Source: an uncultured Bacillota bacterium (GTDB lineage Bacteria > Bacillota > Clostridia > Christensenellales > UBA1242). From it: 61,530 nucleotides of DNA. The notes under the pieces were generated by a model. It did no database searches. It saw only the letters and a list, made by a program, of their open reading frames with translations, and was not told the DNA's origin. Position numbers and translations under genes: made by a program. This document shows, piece by piece, positions 43,839 to 53,198 of this stretch. The stretch covers positions 1 to 61,530 of the forward strand of contig CASEOW010000043.1 of the NCBI GenBank assembly GCA_949289785.1, written 5' to 3'. The stretch's first letter is position 1. Every line of letters starts with the position of its first letter.

Positions 43839-44470
43839 ATTATTAGTTTAATTCCTCCTACAAACATAATAATTGCAAAAATTATTCTAACTGCTTTAGG
43901 CGGCAAAAATTTTAATGCAAAAGCCCCTAAAATTCCACCTGTTACCACACCAAGTCCTACGCTTAACAAAGGTAAAGTTTTAATATAACCGTTAAAAACA
44001 TAAATTGATGCAGAAATCAAAGAAAGAGGAAAAATTATTGCTATAGCAGTCGCATGTGACTTTTTCGCATCTAAAGATAAAACTTTTTGTAAAATAGGCA
44101 CACATATCATTCCCCCACCGCCACCGAAAAAACCATTTAAAAAACCTATAATGCTTCCACTAATTAATAACAAAATCTTATTTTTTAACTTTTTTTTATT
44201 TTTTCTTTTGTTTGTTAAATGAATTTGTTCTTTTAAATAGAAAACATTTTTTATTTTTTTATTTTTGTTTTTCAACAGATTAATATTCTCAAATAAAATC
44301 AATTTATATTTAAAAAAACTTCTAAATTTATACAAACTTTTTGAACATTTTATCTTTTCGACAAAATTAACCTTTATTCGTAATAAATTATCGCTATTTA
44401 AACTTATAGCAATATCTTTTTTTGCACACTTTAAATTAGACCTTTTTTGTTTTTCTTTTCTTTTTCTCAT
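43835..44470 (-). CDS. TSUP family half transporter with basic N-terminal extension
   Basis: The protein of 211 residues has the TSUP motif GFLNGFFGGGGGMICVPIL near residue 115 and helices that fit one repeat (LISASIYVFNGYI, LGVVTGGILGAFALKFLP). The first 95 residues are a Lys/Asn-rich extension without a hydrophobic helix, unusual for the family; no in-frame Met lies between it and the membrane part. No ribosome site is visible before the ATG at 44470. It is the first gene of a coupled pair with the second half. Confidence 0.8.
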   Translation of the reverse strand: MRKRKEKQKRSNLKCAKKDIAISLNSDNLLRIKVNFVEKIKCSKSLYKFRSFFKYKLILFENINLLKNKNKKIKNVFYLKEQIHLTNKRKNKKKLKNKILLLISGSIIGFLNGFFGGGGGMICVPILQKVLSLDAKKSHATAIAIIFPLSLISASIYVFNGYIKTLPLLSVGLGVVTGGILGAFALKFLPPKAVRIIFAIIMFVGGIKLII

Positions 44471-44503
44471 ATAACTTATTATGAATAAATATGTTAAAAA
44501 TAT

Positions 44504-44532
44504 TTGATTAAAAGAAATAAATGTTGTATACT
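44504..44532 (+). promoter_or_regulatory. Promoter of the large surface protein gene
   Basis: TTGATT (44504-44509) and TATACT (44527-44532) are 17 nt apart. The ribosome site AAGGTGG lies about 20 nt downstream, before the ATG at 44563. Confidence 0.8.
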
Positions 44533-44562
44533 ACAAAGGTAAATTATTTTTTAAGGTGGAAT

Positions 44563-47500
44563 ATGCTAAAATTTAAAAATAAAACTAAATCAAATTTGAT
44601 AAAATTATGTGCATTCTTTGTGTTTCCTTTCTCATTATTTGGTGGTTTGAGTTTAAAACAAAGCGCTACTGCCGAAAGTAGTGCTTCTTCAAATTATGTT
44701 ACTTCCTATGAAGAAAAAGTTTCAGTATCAAACTCATCATTCACTGAAGGTGGCTCAACTATTGCACAGGGAAATTCTTTTACAGGTTGGGAAGCTATAG
44801 AAACTAGCTCTTCTGCTAAAGGTATGCTTATTGATGTTGGAACAGGAACTAATACAGATGAAAATGGTGAAAATGTTACTTTTTCTAAATATCAAAGCAC
44901 ATATATGCTCGAAGCAAATCCTGGCGCAAAAGGCTCTGATTCTAGAATTATGATGATTAATTCTAAATCAAAAGAAAGTGATAAAAATCAAAACGCTCGT
45001 AAAGGATATAAATCAAGCTCAATTACTTTATCCGCTAATTCTTATTATAGATTTAATGTTTCAGTTAAAACAGCTTTAAATGGAGATGATAATGTTAATG
45101 CTTCCGTTTATATTTCTGGATTAGTTGATAAAGATGGTCAAACTTTTAGAATAGGATATGAAAATATTACTACTTCTATCTGGAAAGAATATTATATCTA
45201 TATTGCTACTGGTAATCAGGAACAAACAATTACAATTGATTTGTACTTAGGTTCAGCTAATGGAGCTGTTAGTAGCGGAGCAGTTTTCTTTGACGAAGTA
45301 TATCTTAATAAATATTCAGAAAATGCTTTCTTTGAATTATGTTCTTATGATAATTATGAAGGTCAAGATACTTACAAGAGTTTTTCAAGTGAAACTTGCT
45401 TCTTAATAAACGATTTACAAGAAGACAAAGCACTTATTGATTATTCTGGTTATAATTTTGATTTTGAAAATGAAATATCTGATTTAGGAATTGATAGTTG
45501 GAATATTTCTCGTTCTTCTTATGGACACGCTTTAGTTAAAAATATGACAACAATGCAATCTGTAGATTTTGCTAACATGACTGGATACGGATTTGTTGGA
45601 AATGACCTTTCTTATAACAACCTTCAATCTTTAATTTTATATACTGATAAAGAAGGTGGATATGTAAATGTTACTTCAAAAGATGTTGAAATTAAAGCAC
45701 ACGCTGTTTATAAAGTAACTTTAAAAATGAAGGTTGCTGGAATGGACGAAGGCTCATTCTATCTACAAGTTAAAGAAAATGAAACTATTTATTCTCTTTA
45801 TCCTGAACTTTTGAGCAGTAATGAAGAAGATGGAAATTATTATTCTTTAAATTCTGGAAAAACAACTGGTTATACTTCTAATACAGAAAATAAATTTACA
45901 AATGATTATCAAACTATTTCATTCTTCATTAAAGGACATTCTTTATATGATAGTAGTATAAATTTAAATCTATGTCTTGGAGATAGTGAAACAAATGCAA
46001 TCGGTTGTGTAGTAATTGACGATATTCAAATTGAATATTCAACTTATGAAAATTATTCATCAGCAACCGATAAACTTGAATTAACAACTATTTCTACCAA
46101 CCCTACAGGAGTAGAAAACTTTTACTTTAACTCAACAGAAATAAGTGAAAATCAACTTATTAACAAAACAGAAGAAAATGAAGCCGACATCTCTTATCCA
46201 TTACCTGCAACTTCATGGACGGCAACAAAAGAAGATGAAGATATTAATCAACAAGGTGTAATATATTTATATAATTCTGAAAGTTATAAAAAATTATATA
46301 ACGGAAAATATATTTGGGCTGATACCTACCCTGGACACCCTACAAACACTACCAATGTAGATTTACCAAATAATGTTTATATGATGTATAACGAAAAAAA
46401 TAGTTATCAATCTGTAACTTCTGCAAGTTATACTCTTGATGGTGGAAGTGTTTATAAACTAAATTTTGATTACTTTACTATTGATAAAGTTTCAGCACAA
46501 GAAAAAGCAAAAATAAAAGTAGAAATTATCGATGGCAATGGCATAACAATATTTACAAAAAGCAATATCTCATCTTTACAATGGGCTAATATGGAAATAT
46601 ATTTCCAAACTGCAAACGCTGTATCAACTTCTATTCAAATTAAAATATCTTTAGGAGATGAAGAGAATAAAGTTGGAGGAATTGTATATCTTGATAATTT
46701 CATTGTAACAAAATTAACTTCTACTGAAGAAGGTGCTGATAATACAAGTGCTTACGAAAAATTTGAAAAAGCTGACAACAAAGTAGATTTAACTGATTAT
46801 TATTTAAGCATTTCTTCTAATGGGGAAGTTTCTAATGAAATAACTTCAACACCTGCTTATAATTTAACTGTAGATGAAGTATATGATGAAAATGAAACAA
46901 ACAATTCTGCTAATTGTGCTCAAAGTGGTATAGTTAGTGGAAAAGAAAATCCTTTTATATATGATTTTGAAAATTTATCTATTGAAGATTCTAACTACCT
47001 TGTTTTAAAATCAGTCTATGCAAGTAAAGCTTCACTTAAATCAGCTTATACTATGTCATTAACTGCTGACTCATATTATAAATTTTCTTTTGATTTGGCA
47101 ACTATGTTTGGAGTTGATGAAGATTACAAAGGCACAGATGAACATCAATGTAAGTATGGCGTTACAGTAACTATCGAAGGCTTTGATAGTGTTGAAAGAC
47201 TTATGACTGCAAATGAATTAAAACATTTCTCTTTATACTTTAAATGCACTTCTAATACAAATCCTACAATAACATTTACACTTGTTTCAGATTGTAATGA
47301 AACTTTAGGTACTGCTCTTATCACAAGAATAAATCTTGAAACTATAACTGAGACAGATTTTAATAACGCTAAATTATCTAATAATTATGACAAAACTGTA
47401 TTTACTATTTCTCAAACATCTTCAACTGAAGACGAAGATACAGATGATGGTAACACAGATGATAACACAAACACAGATGAAAATAATAACAATACTACTA

Positions 47501-48051
47501 ACCCACTATTAATGGTATCATCTATATTAATGGGACTTGCATTAATTGTAGCAATCTTAGGTTATATTTTAAAACATGTTAAAATAAAGAAAATAGAAAA
47601 AATTAAGAAAGTTTCTTACGATAAAAAAATTGCTATTAATCATGACGCTATTTTGGTAGAAGCACAAAAAGTTCGTGACCAAGAGTTTGATAAACTTAAA
47701 CAAGCAAAAGAAATATTAGAAAATGAAAAGAAACAAATAGAATTAAATCATAAAAAGTTTATTGAAAGCGAAAGATTACAGTCTGAAGGAAAAATAACTA
47801 GAAGAATGGAAACTGCATTCAAACAATATAATTATGATATAAATAAAATAAATCAAAAGATTGATATAATAAAAGAAAAACTTGATTACACTATGAGTGC
47901 TGAATATCTTTTAACAATTGAAAGAAATATAGTGGCTCAAAAAGAAGAAAAATTTTATCAAGATAAAAGAAACTATAAAGCGCAAGTTAAAAAGGAAATC
48001 AAAAAAAATAAACAAGATGAAAAATTAAATAAAAGAAATAAAAAACAATAA
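44563..48051 (+). CDS. Large surface protein with jelly-roll modules and cytoplasmic coiled coil
   Basis: The protein of 1162 residues has a signal peptide (residues 1-36, a basic start then FFVFPFSLFGGL, cleavage likely after SATA). Outside the cell, four modules share the pattern Y.Y.F.V..., W...YI..., I.L.LG, VFFD.., as in CBM-like beta-sandwich domains. The last shows LTADSYYKFSFDLATMFG. A Thr/Asp/Asn-rich linker leads to a membrane helix at about 982-1004. The final 155 residues are Lys/Glu-rich, with a long coiled-coil stretch, and would be in the cytosol. No LPXTG motif is present. The start at 44563 has AAGGTGG 5 nt upstream; an in-frame ATG at 44521 has none. Confidence 0.8.
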   Translation: MLKFKNKTKSNLIKLCAFFVFPFSLFGGLSLKQSATAESSASSNYVTSYEEKVSVSNSSFTEGGSTIAQGNSFTGWEAIETSSSAKGMLIDVGTGTNTDENGENVTFSKYQSTYMLEANPGAKGSDSRIMMINSKSKESDKNQNARKGYKSSSITLSANSYYRFNVSVKTALNGDDNVNASVYISGLVDKDGQTFRIGYENITTSIWKEYYIYIATGNQEQTITIDLYLGSANGAVSSGAVFFDEVYLNKYSENAFFELCSYDNYEGQDTYKSFSSETCFLINDLQEDKALIDYSGYNFDFENEISDLGIDSWNISRSSYGHALVKNMTTMQSVDFANMTGYGFVGNDLSYNNLQSLILYTDKEGGYVNVTSKDVEIKAHAVYKVTLKMKVAGMDEGSFYLQVKENETIYSLYPELLSSNEEDGNYYSLNSGKTTGYTSNTENKFTNDYQTISFFIKGHSLYDSSINLNLCLGDSETNAIGCVVIDDIQIEYSTYENYSSATDKLELTTISTNPTGVENFYFNSTEISENQLINKTEENEADISYPLPATSWTATKEDEDINQQGVIYLYNSESYKKLYNGKYIWADTYPGHPTNTTNVDLPNNVYMMYNEKNSYQSVTSASYTLDGGSVYKLNFDYFTIDKVSAQEKAKIKVEIIDGNGITIFTKSNISSLQWANMEIYFQTANAVSTSIQIKISLGDEENKVGGIVYLDNFIVTKLTSTEEGADNTSAYEKFEKADNKVDLTDYYLSISSNGEVSNEITSTPAYNLTVDEVYDENETNNSANCAQSGIVSGKENPFIYDFENLSIEDSNYLVLKSVYASKASLKSAYTMSLTADSYYKFSFDLATMFGVDEDYKGTDEHQCKYGVTVTIEGFDSVERLMTANELKHFSLYFKCTSNTNPTITFTLVSDCNETLGTALITRINLETITETDFNNAKLSNNYDKTVFTISQTSSTEDEDTDDGNTDDNTNTDENNNNTTNPLLMVSSILMGLALIVAILGYILKHVKIKKIEKIKKVSYDKKIAINHDAILVEAQKVRDQEFDKLKQAKEILENEKKQIELNHKKFIESERLQSEGKITRRMETAFKQYNYDINKINQKIDIIKEKLDYTMSAEYLLTIERNIVAQKEEKFYQDKRNYKAQVKKEIKKNKQDEKLNKRNKKQ

Positions 48052-48074
48052 TTTTGATTATATATTTAAATCAT

Positions 48075-48110
48075 AAAAAAAAGAGTTATTTATTAAAATA
48101 GCTCTTTTTT
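48075..48110. terminator. Bidirectional terminator between the surface protein and zinc-ribbon genes
   Basis: AAAAGAGTTATTT and AAATAGCTCTTTT form a stem with one G/T pair and a 4-nt loop. A-runs on the left and T-runs on the right allow use from both sides. Confidence 0.85.
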
Positions 48111-48132
48111 ATATTTTTAATTCTACATATAA

Positions 48133-48648
48133 TTATTCATCGTCATCGTCGTAATCAAAATCATCGTCATCATCGTCATCATCGTCATAATCAAAATCAT
48201 CGTCATCATCAAAATCGTCATCATCATTTTCTATCTCTTCATCTTCTTCTTCACTGAAATCGATATCCCCTTCTTCTTCATCTCCAAATTCAATATCAGG
48301 AGAAAGTTCATCATCAATAAGAGTTGAATCTGCAAGATCAGTAACATCACTTAAATCATCATCACCACCAAGAGAAATGCCGTCATCTTGATCATCTACC
48401 ATATAATCATCCCAATCATTATCTAAATCACCATCTTCAGATTGATGTTCCTTAAGACAGCTAGAACACATTATTTCATCTGGTTGAATATAATTTGTTT
48501 TACATATAGGACAAAGCTCTAGATCAATATCATCTTCATAATCCTTTTTAGCTTCCATTTCAGCTTTACAAACAGAACAATATTTATCTTTTTTTTGAAT
48601 ATAATTAAGTTCACATCTAGGACATCTAATATAAACAGGTCTTTTCAT
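48133..48648 (-). CDS. Twin zinc-ribbon protein with very acidic tail
   Basis: The 171-residue product carries two CxxC...CxxC zinc ribbons: CPRC-x(11-13)-CSVC, then CPIC-x(12)-CSSC. They span about residues 9-70. The C-terminal 100 residues are almost entirely Asp and Glu, ending in several DDDDD runs. A similar zinc-ribbon/acidic layout occurs in some small RNA polymerase or ribosome-associated proteins, but no specific family can be assigned. AAGGAG precedes the start. It is alone on the minus strand. Confidence 0.7.
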   Translation of the reverse strand: MKRPVYIRCPRCELNYIQKKDKYCSVCKAEMEAKKDYEDDIDLELCPICKTNYIQPDEIMCSSCLKEHQSEDGDLDNDWDDYMVDDQDDGISLGGDDDLSDVTDLADSTLIDDELSPDIEFGDEEEGDIDFSEEEDEEIENDDDDFDDDDDFDYDDDDDDDDDFDYDDDDE

Positions 48649-48752
48649 AATTAATCTCCTTATTGTAAATTAGGTATACCCTAATAATCTTTACACATTA
48701 TACATACTATTATGCTAAATGTCTATTATTTTTTTAAATTTTTATCAAATTT

Positions 48753-49382
48753 TTATGATTTTTTTTCTTGCCCTTCTTCCGCTTGACTTTTACGAATATA
48801 AAGAGGATTTATTGTATTTATATCTTGATATTTCTCTTCTTTTTTTCTTAAAAAAGCAAGTTCTAGAAGTTCATCTGTTGTAGGGCATACTTTTTCATCT
48901 GACAGATTTTCTTCCATTAAACAAACTATTTTCTCTTTTATATCTTTTAAATCAACTTTATTTATCATTATTTCATCACCAATTTTATTACCAAATTTAT
49001 CAAATTTAGAAACAAACACTCTTTCACTAAGTGCATCAATGACGCAATAAAACTCATTCAATGGTGCATAGTTTTTGACATAAGTATATGCCATTAATTC
49101 AAAAGTTGTTAAAGGTATAAATTTAAAATCACTGTTTCCGCAAGCAAAACCTTTTGCCAAAGCAATTGCTATTCTTATTCCTGTAAACGAACCAGGACCT
49201 ATAACTATTGCAAAATCTTGATTATCCAAAATTGAACAATTAATATTTTCTAAAAGTTCATTTAAAACAGGCAAAATATTTTCTGAATGTTTACAAGAAG
49301 AAGGAAGGGACTTTGTTGCTTTTTTTCCGTTAATATCTACTGCTATCAAAGCTTCTTTGTATGCTGAAGAAATTGCAATCAT
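48753..49382 (-). CDS. tsaB: tRNA threonylcarbamoyladenosine biosynthesis protein TsaB
   Basis: The protein of 209 residues is an ASKHA-fold subunit of the t6A synthesis complex. Matching motifs are HSENILPVLNELL near residue 32, the VIGPGSFTGIRIA segment near residue 62, and GKALAxGFA-like LAKGFACGN. TsaB forms a dimer with TsaD (not in the window) and binds TsaE. It overlaps tsaE by 4 nt (ATGA), as usual for this operon. Confidence 0.93.
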   Translation of the reverse strand: MIAISSAYKEALIAVDINGKKATKSLPSSCKHSENILPVLNELLENINCSILDNQDFAIVIGPGSFTGIRIAIALAKGFACGNSDFKFIPLTTFELMAYTYVKNYAPLNEFYCVIDALSERVFVSKFDKFGNKIGDEIMINKVDLKDIKEKIVCLMEENLSDEKVCPTTDELLELAFLRKKEEKYQDINTINPLYIRKSQAEEGQEKKS

Positions 49383-49819
49383 AATTCACTCCCCACAATA
49401 ATTTTTCTATTGTTTTCACTTAGCTTTTGTATTTCTATTACTATTCTTGGACATGTAATAAGTCCTTGAACATTTTCTGGCCATTCTACTATAGTAATAC
49501 CATCTAAAGTTTTTAAGTCAAAATATTCTTCAAAACCAAGTTCATTAGCCTCTTCTGAAGAAGATAGTCTATACATATCAAAATGATATACCGGAAATTT
49601 TCCTCCATTATAAATATTTAATAATGTAAATGTAGGACTTGTAACTGTTCCTTGATATCCTATTCCTTTTGCAAATCCCTTTACAAAGTGAGTTTTTCCA
49701 GCTCCTAAATCTCCTTTTAATAATATTACAACACCTTTACCTACTGAATTTGCAATTTTTTCTGCCACTAACATAGTTTCATTTTCAGATTTTGTTTCAA
49801 TAGAATATAATTGTTTCAT
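49379..49819 (-). CDS. tsaE: tRNA threonylcarbamoyladenosine biosynthesis ATPase TsaE
   Basis: The protein of 146 residues carries Walker A GDLGAGKTHFVKG and the family motifs VTSPTFTLLNIY, HFDMYRL and VEWPENV. TsaE hydrolyses ATP to support t6A formation with TsaB and TsaD. It overlaps the PAP2 phosphatase gene by 4 nt upstream and tsaB by 4 nt downstream, so the three are one unit. Confidence 0.94.
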   Translation of the reverse strand: MKQLYSIETKSENETMLVAEKIANSVGKGVVILLKGDLGAGKTHFVKGFAKGIGYQGTVTSPTFTLLNIYNGGKFPVYHFDMYRLSSSEEANELGFEEYFDLKTLDGITIVEWPENVQGLITCPRIVIEIQKLSENNRKIIVGSEL

Positions 49820-50370
49820 TTTAAAAATCCTTTGTTAATACTTTTTTTACTTAACTTATTATACACAAAACAAGCTGTAAAAGCAAGTAAAAATCCTTCG
49901 ATTATTCCAGCTAAAGTATCTGTTAAAAAATGAACTCCTAGAACCATTCTAGACATTGCTATTAAACCAACAAATATAAATAAGCATATTCCGCAAATAG
50001 ATTTCGTATAATTAGATTTTTTACTTTTTAGATTAAGATAAAATAAAAAAGTTGCATAAAGTGAAGCACTCATACTATGCCCTGAAGGCATACTAAATCC
50101 ATCTTCATTTCCATAATTTATAATATCTTTATAAATTTCAAATGGTCTTTCTCTTGCTATAATACTTTTAAGAATTGTATTTAAAATGCTTGCGATAGCA
50201 AATGTAATTAAGAATATATAAGAAAGTTTTTTATTATTAAAGAATAGTATAATAAATGTTATTATACCTCCAACTAGTCCTCCAAATAAAGTAATAAAAT
50301 TAAAAAAAGTTACAAAACCAACACTTGTGTTTAACTGAAAAAATCGAATAATATTTGCTTCAAATTCCAT
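49816..50370 (-). CDS. PAP2-type membrane phosphatase
   Basis: The protein of 184 residues has five to six hydrophobic helices and the three motifs of lipid phosphatases: KxxxxxRP as KSIIARERPF, PSGH as MPSGHSMSAS, and SRxxxxxHxxxD as SRMVLGVHFLTD. It probably dephosphorylates undecaprenyl pyrophosphate or phosphatidic-acid-like lipids. The ATG at 50370 lacks a ribosome site. A TATAAT box lies 3 nt upstream of it and a TACAAT box 8 nt upstream. The next Met upstream (50388) falls inside the promoter. Confidence 0.87.
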   Translation of the reverse strand: MEFEANIIRFFQLNTSVGFVTFFNFITLFGGLVGGIITFIILFFNNKKLSYIFLITFAIASILNTILKSIIARERPFEIYKDIINYGNEDGFSMPSGHSMSASLYATFLFYLNLKSKKSNYTKSICGICLFIFVGLIAMSRMVLGVHFLTDTLAGIIEGFLLAFTACFVYNKLSKKSINKGFLK

Positions 50371-50373
50371 ACC

Positions 50374-50384
50374 ATTATATTGTA
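50374..50384 (-). promoter_or_regulatory. -10 box abutting the PAP2 start (leaderless candidate)
   Basis: On the minus strand TACAAT (50384-50379) and TATAAT (50379-50374) overlap by one base, ending 8 and 3 nt before ATG. No purine-rich ribosome site is nearby. With TACAAT as the -10 box the start of transcription falls within 2-3 nt of the ATG. Confidence 0.45.
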
Positions 50385-50480
50385 ACAAATTTTAATAAAA
50401 AAAACAATAATTTTAAATTTTATATATATTTTTACTAAAAATTTAAAATTATTGTCGAATTAATTATATTATTTAAATAT

Positions 50481-51065
50481 TTAAGCTCTTTTTTTGCTGA
50501 TAGAAAAACCGTCATCTATATCATAAAATTCTGTTATTAATTCATTATCATTTTTTAAAGCATTAATAAATTTTTTCATATTATTTACCATAGACCTATG
50601 CTTATGAGGTATTTTTTCTAAATTTATCAAGCCTAACAAATTTAAGTTATCAGAAAATAAAATTGCATTATTATTCATTAATTGTTTAATGATTGAAAAA
50701 TATTTAAAATACTGCCCTTTAGGACCATCTAAAAAAATTAAATCAAATTTATTATTATCATCTTTTAATTTATTTAAAGCTAAAAAAGCGTCATCATTGA
50801 TTATAGTAACTTGTGCAAGAACTCCCATTTTTTGAAAATTATCTTTCGCGAGCATAACTCTATTTTCATCTTTTTCTATTGTAACTAATCTAGCCCCTTC
50901 TTTAGCACTTTTAAGCATTTCTATTCCTGAATATCCTGTAGCAGTCCCAATTTCTAGAATAGTTTCAATTGAATTTTCTTTGCAAACTTTCTTTAAAAAT
51001 TCCAGTGTTTTTGAACGAACTATTGGTATATGATTTTCAATTGCCTGTTTAATTATGTCTTCCAT
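50481..51065 (-). CDS. O-methyltransferase family protein (TrmR-like)
   Basis: The protein of 194 residues is a class I SAM-dependent methyltransferase with motif I LEIGTATGYSGIEML and the family motif FDLIFLDGPKGQY, followed by NAILFSDNL. The layout matches TrmR/YrrM, which in Bacillus methylates the 5-hydroxyuridine of tRNA wobble position 34. Broad O-methyltransferase activity cannot be ruled out. It follows the RNase J gene on the same strand; AGAGAG lies just before the start. Confidence 0.83.
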   Translation of the reverse strand: MEDIIKQAIENHIPIVRSKTLEFLKKVCKENSIETILEIGTATGYSGIEMLKSAKEGARLVTIEKDENRVMLAKDNFQKMGVLAQVTIINDDAFLALNKLKDDNNKFDLIFLDGPKGQYFKYFSIIKQLMNNNAILFSDNLNLLGLINLEKIPHKHRSMVNNMKKFINALKNDNELITEFYDIDDGFSISKKRA

Positions 51066-51160
51066 ATTTTTCTCTCTTTTCGAATTAAAAATTTTTATTA
51101 ATGTAATAATTTTATAAAATAAAAATGAAATTTATAAATATTATAAACTTCATTTTCATT

Positions 51161-52957
51161 TTAGTCTAATGTTACTATTGTTAAAATCATTGGTCTTCTT
51201 TTTGTTCTTCTAAAAATAAAGTTTGAAATATTTCTTTTTAGAGATAATCTCACAACTGAAGGATCTACACCCCTAAGGTCAGATTCTTTCAAAGATGAAA
51301 TTATGCAAGCTTTAGCATCTTGAACAAAACTTTCTTGTTCGTCAGCATAAACAACACCTCTTGTTATGATGAAAGGCTCTCCGCTAACTTCACCAGCAAC
51401 ATTATCAATATTTACACAAACAACACAAATTCCATCTTCAGCAAGTTGTTTTCTTTCTCTGAGAACATTACTATCCATATCTCCGATTCCAAATCCATCA
51501 ACGAGTCTTTGTCCAGCTTTAACTAATTTTCCTTCTTTGATAGAATTTGTTCCCATCTCTACTTGCATTCCTATAGTAGCTAGTAATATATTTCTTTCTT
51601 CCATTCCCAAACGCATAGCAAGTTCTTTATGAGTTTTTAAATGTCTATATTCTCCATGGATTGGAATAAAGAATTTTGGTTTTACAAGACTATGCATAAG
51701 TTTTAATTCTTCTTGACATGCATGCCCAGAAGTATGAACATCTGCAAGTTCATCATAAATAACATCTGCACCAAGTTTATAAAGTGCATTAATAACATTA
51801 TAAACATTTTTTTCATTTCCAGGAATAGGAGAAGCTGATAAAATAACTAAATCATTTTCTCTGATTTTTAAACTCTTAAATTCACCCATAGCCATTCTAG
51901 TCAAAGCACTCATTGGTTCACCTTGACTGCCTGTTGTCATTATAAGAACTTCATTATCAGCATATTTATCTACTTTTTCAATATCTATAATATTTTCTCT
52001 ATTAAATGAAAGTTCGCCTAATTTCATAGCTACTTCACTAACATTAACCATACTTCTTCCAGTAAAAGCAATTTTTCTTTTATACTTTTCTGCAATATCC
52101 ATTATTTGTTGCATTCTATGAATATTTGAAGCAAAAGTAGCTACTATTATTCTATTTTCACTATGATTTTTTATTATTTCATCAAGAGCACGCCCAACTG
52201 ACTTTTCACTCATTGAATAGCCCTGTCTACAAACATTAGTACTTTCGCAAAGTAAAAGATTAACCCCTTTTCTTCCTATTTCTCCTAATCTAGGAAGGTC
52301 AGTCATTTCACCATCAATAGGTTCATAGTCAATCTTAAAATCTCCTGTATGAACTACAGTTCCAACAGGAGTAGTTATACTTAATGCTAAAGCTCCTGCA
52401 ATAGAATGACTTACTTTTATAAATTCAATAGAGAATGAACCAATTTTTAAAACATTTCTTGGTTTTACTGCTATTGCTCTATATTTGATGTTCTGATGTT
52501 CTTTCATCTTATTTTCAACTAAAGCTAATGTCAATCTACTTCCATAAATTGGAACATTAATTTGTTGTAAAAAGAATGGAACAGCACCAATATGGTCTTC
52601 ATGTCCATGAGTTAAAATTAAAGCCTTAATTTTAGCTTTATTTTCAATTAAATAACTTATATCTGGTATGACAATATCAACTCCTGGCAAGTCATCATCA
52701 GGGAAAGTTAAACCAGCATCGACTACAATAATTTCATTGTTATACTCAAATGCAGTCATATTTTTACCTATTTCACCTACCCCACCAAGAAAAGTAATTT
52801 TTAACTTTGAAGAATATTTTTTTTCTTTTATTTCCTGCATTTGAACATTTTCATTTTCTTCATTTTGTGTTTGCTTATTATCTATTTTTTTTGTTTGTCT
52901 TTTTTGTAAAGGACGAGTATGATTCTTCTTTACAATTTCATTTGATTGTTCTACCAT
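51161..52957 (-). CDS. rnj: Ribonuclease J
   Basis: The protein of 598 residues is a metallo-beta-lactamase/beta-CASP RNase acting in mRNA decay and rRNA maturation. Visible motifs are GGVGEIGKNMTAFEY, the zinc site THGHEDHIGAVPFF, HSIAGALALSITTPVGTVVHTGDFKID and the beta-CASP GSQGEPMSAL. HTSGHACQEEL and PIHGEYRHLKTH follow. The C-terminal domain is present. An extra basic N-terminal stretch of about 45 residues (KRQTKK) is longer than in most RNase J1. AAGGAGG precedes the start. Confidence 0.95.
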   Translation of the reverse strand: MVEQSNEIVKKNHTRPLQKRQTKKIDNKQTQNEENENVQMQEIKEKKYSSKLKITFLGGVGEIGKNMTAFEYNNEIIVVDAGLTFPDDDLPGVDIVIPDISYLIENKAKIKALILTHGHEDHIGAVPFFLQQINVPIYGSRLTLALVENKMKEHQNIKYRAIAVKPRNVLKIGSFSIEFIKVSHSIAGALALSITTPVGTVVHTGDFKIDYEPIDGEMTDLPRLGEIGRKGVNLLLCESTNVCRQGYSMSEKSVGRALDEIIKNHSENRIIVATFASNIHRMQQIMDIAEKYKRKIAFTGRSMVNVSEVAMKLGELSFNRENIIDIEKVDKYADNEVLIMTTGSQGEPMSALTRMAMGEFKSLKIRENDLVILSASPIPGNEKNVYNVINALYKLGADVIYDELADVHTSGHACQEELKLMHSLVKPKFFIPIHGEYRHLKTHKELAMRLGMEERNILLATIGMQVEMGTNSIKEGKLVKAGQRLVDGFGIGDMDSNVLRERKQLAEDGICVVCVNIDNVAGEVSGEPFIITRGVVYADEQESFVQDAKACIISSLKESDLRGVDPSVVRLSLKRNISNFIFRRTKRRPMILTIVTLD

Positions 52958-53149
52958 TATAAATATTGCCTCCTTAAATGTAGAATTATTTTTATTTTCT
53001 TTTAAAAATTATTTATTTAAAATTACATAAAAACCTTTACATATCTTCAATAATTTTAGAATATTATTTTTATACAAATATAATTCTAAATAAATAATCA
53101 AAATAACTAAATTATTAAAATAATTAGTTATCATAATATTCATTTTCAC

Positions 53150-53177
53150 AAAAAACAAAGCAATAAATTTTTGCTTT
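53150..53177 (-). terminator. Terminator after the 53199 membrane gene
   Basis: AAAGCAA (53157-53163) and TTGCTTT (53171-53177) pair across a 7-nt loop. The A-run to the left gives U's on the minus strand. It lies just past the stop codon at 53199. Confidence 0.65.
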
Positions 53178-53198
53178 ATTTCTTTTGTAAATATTATA

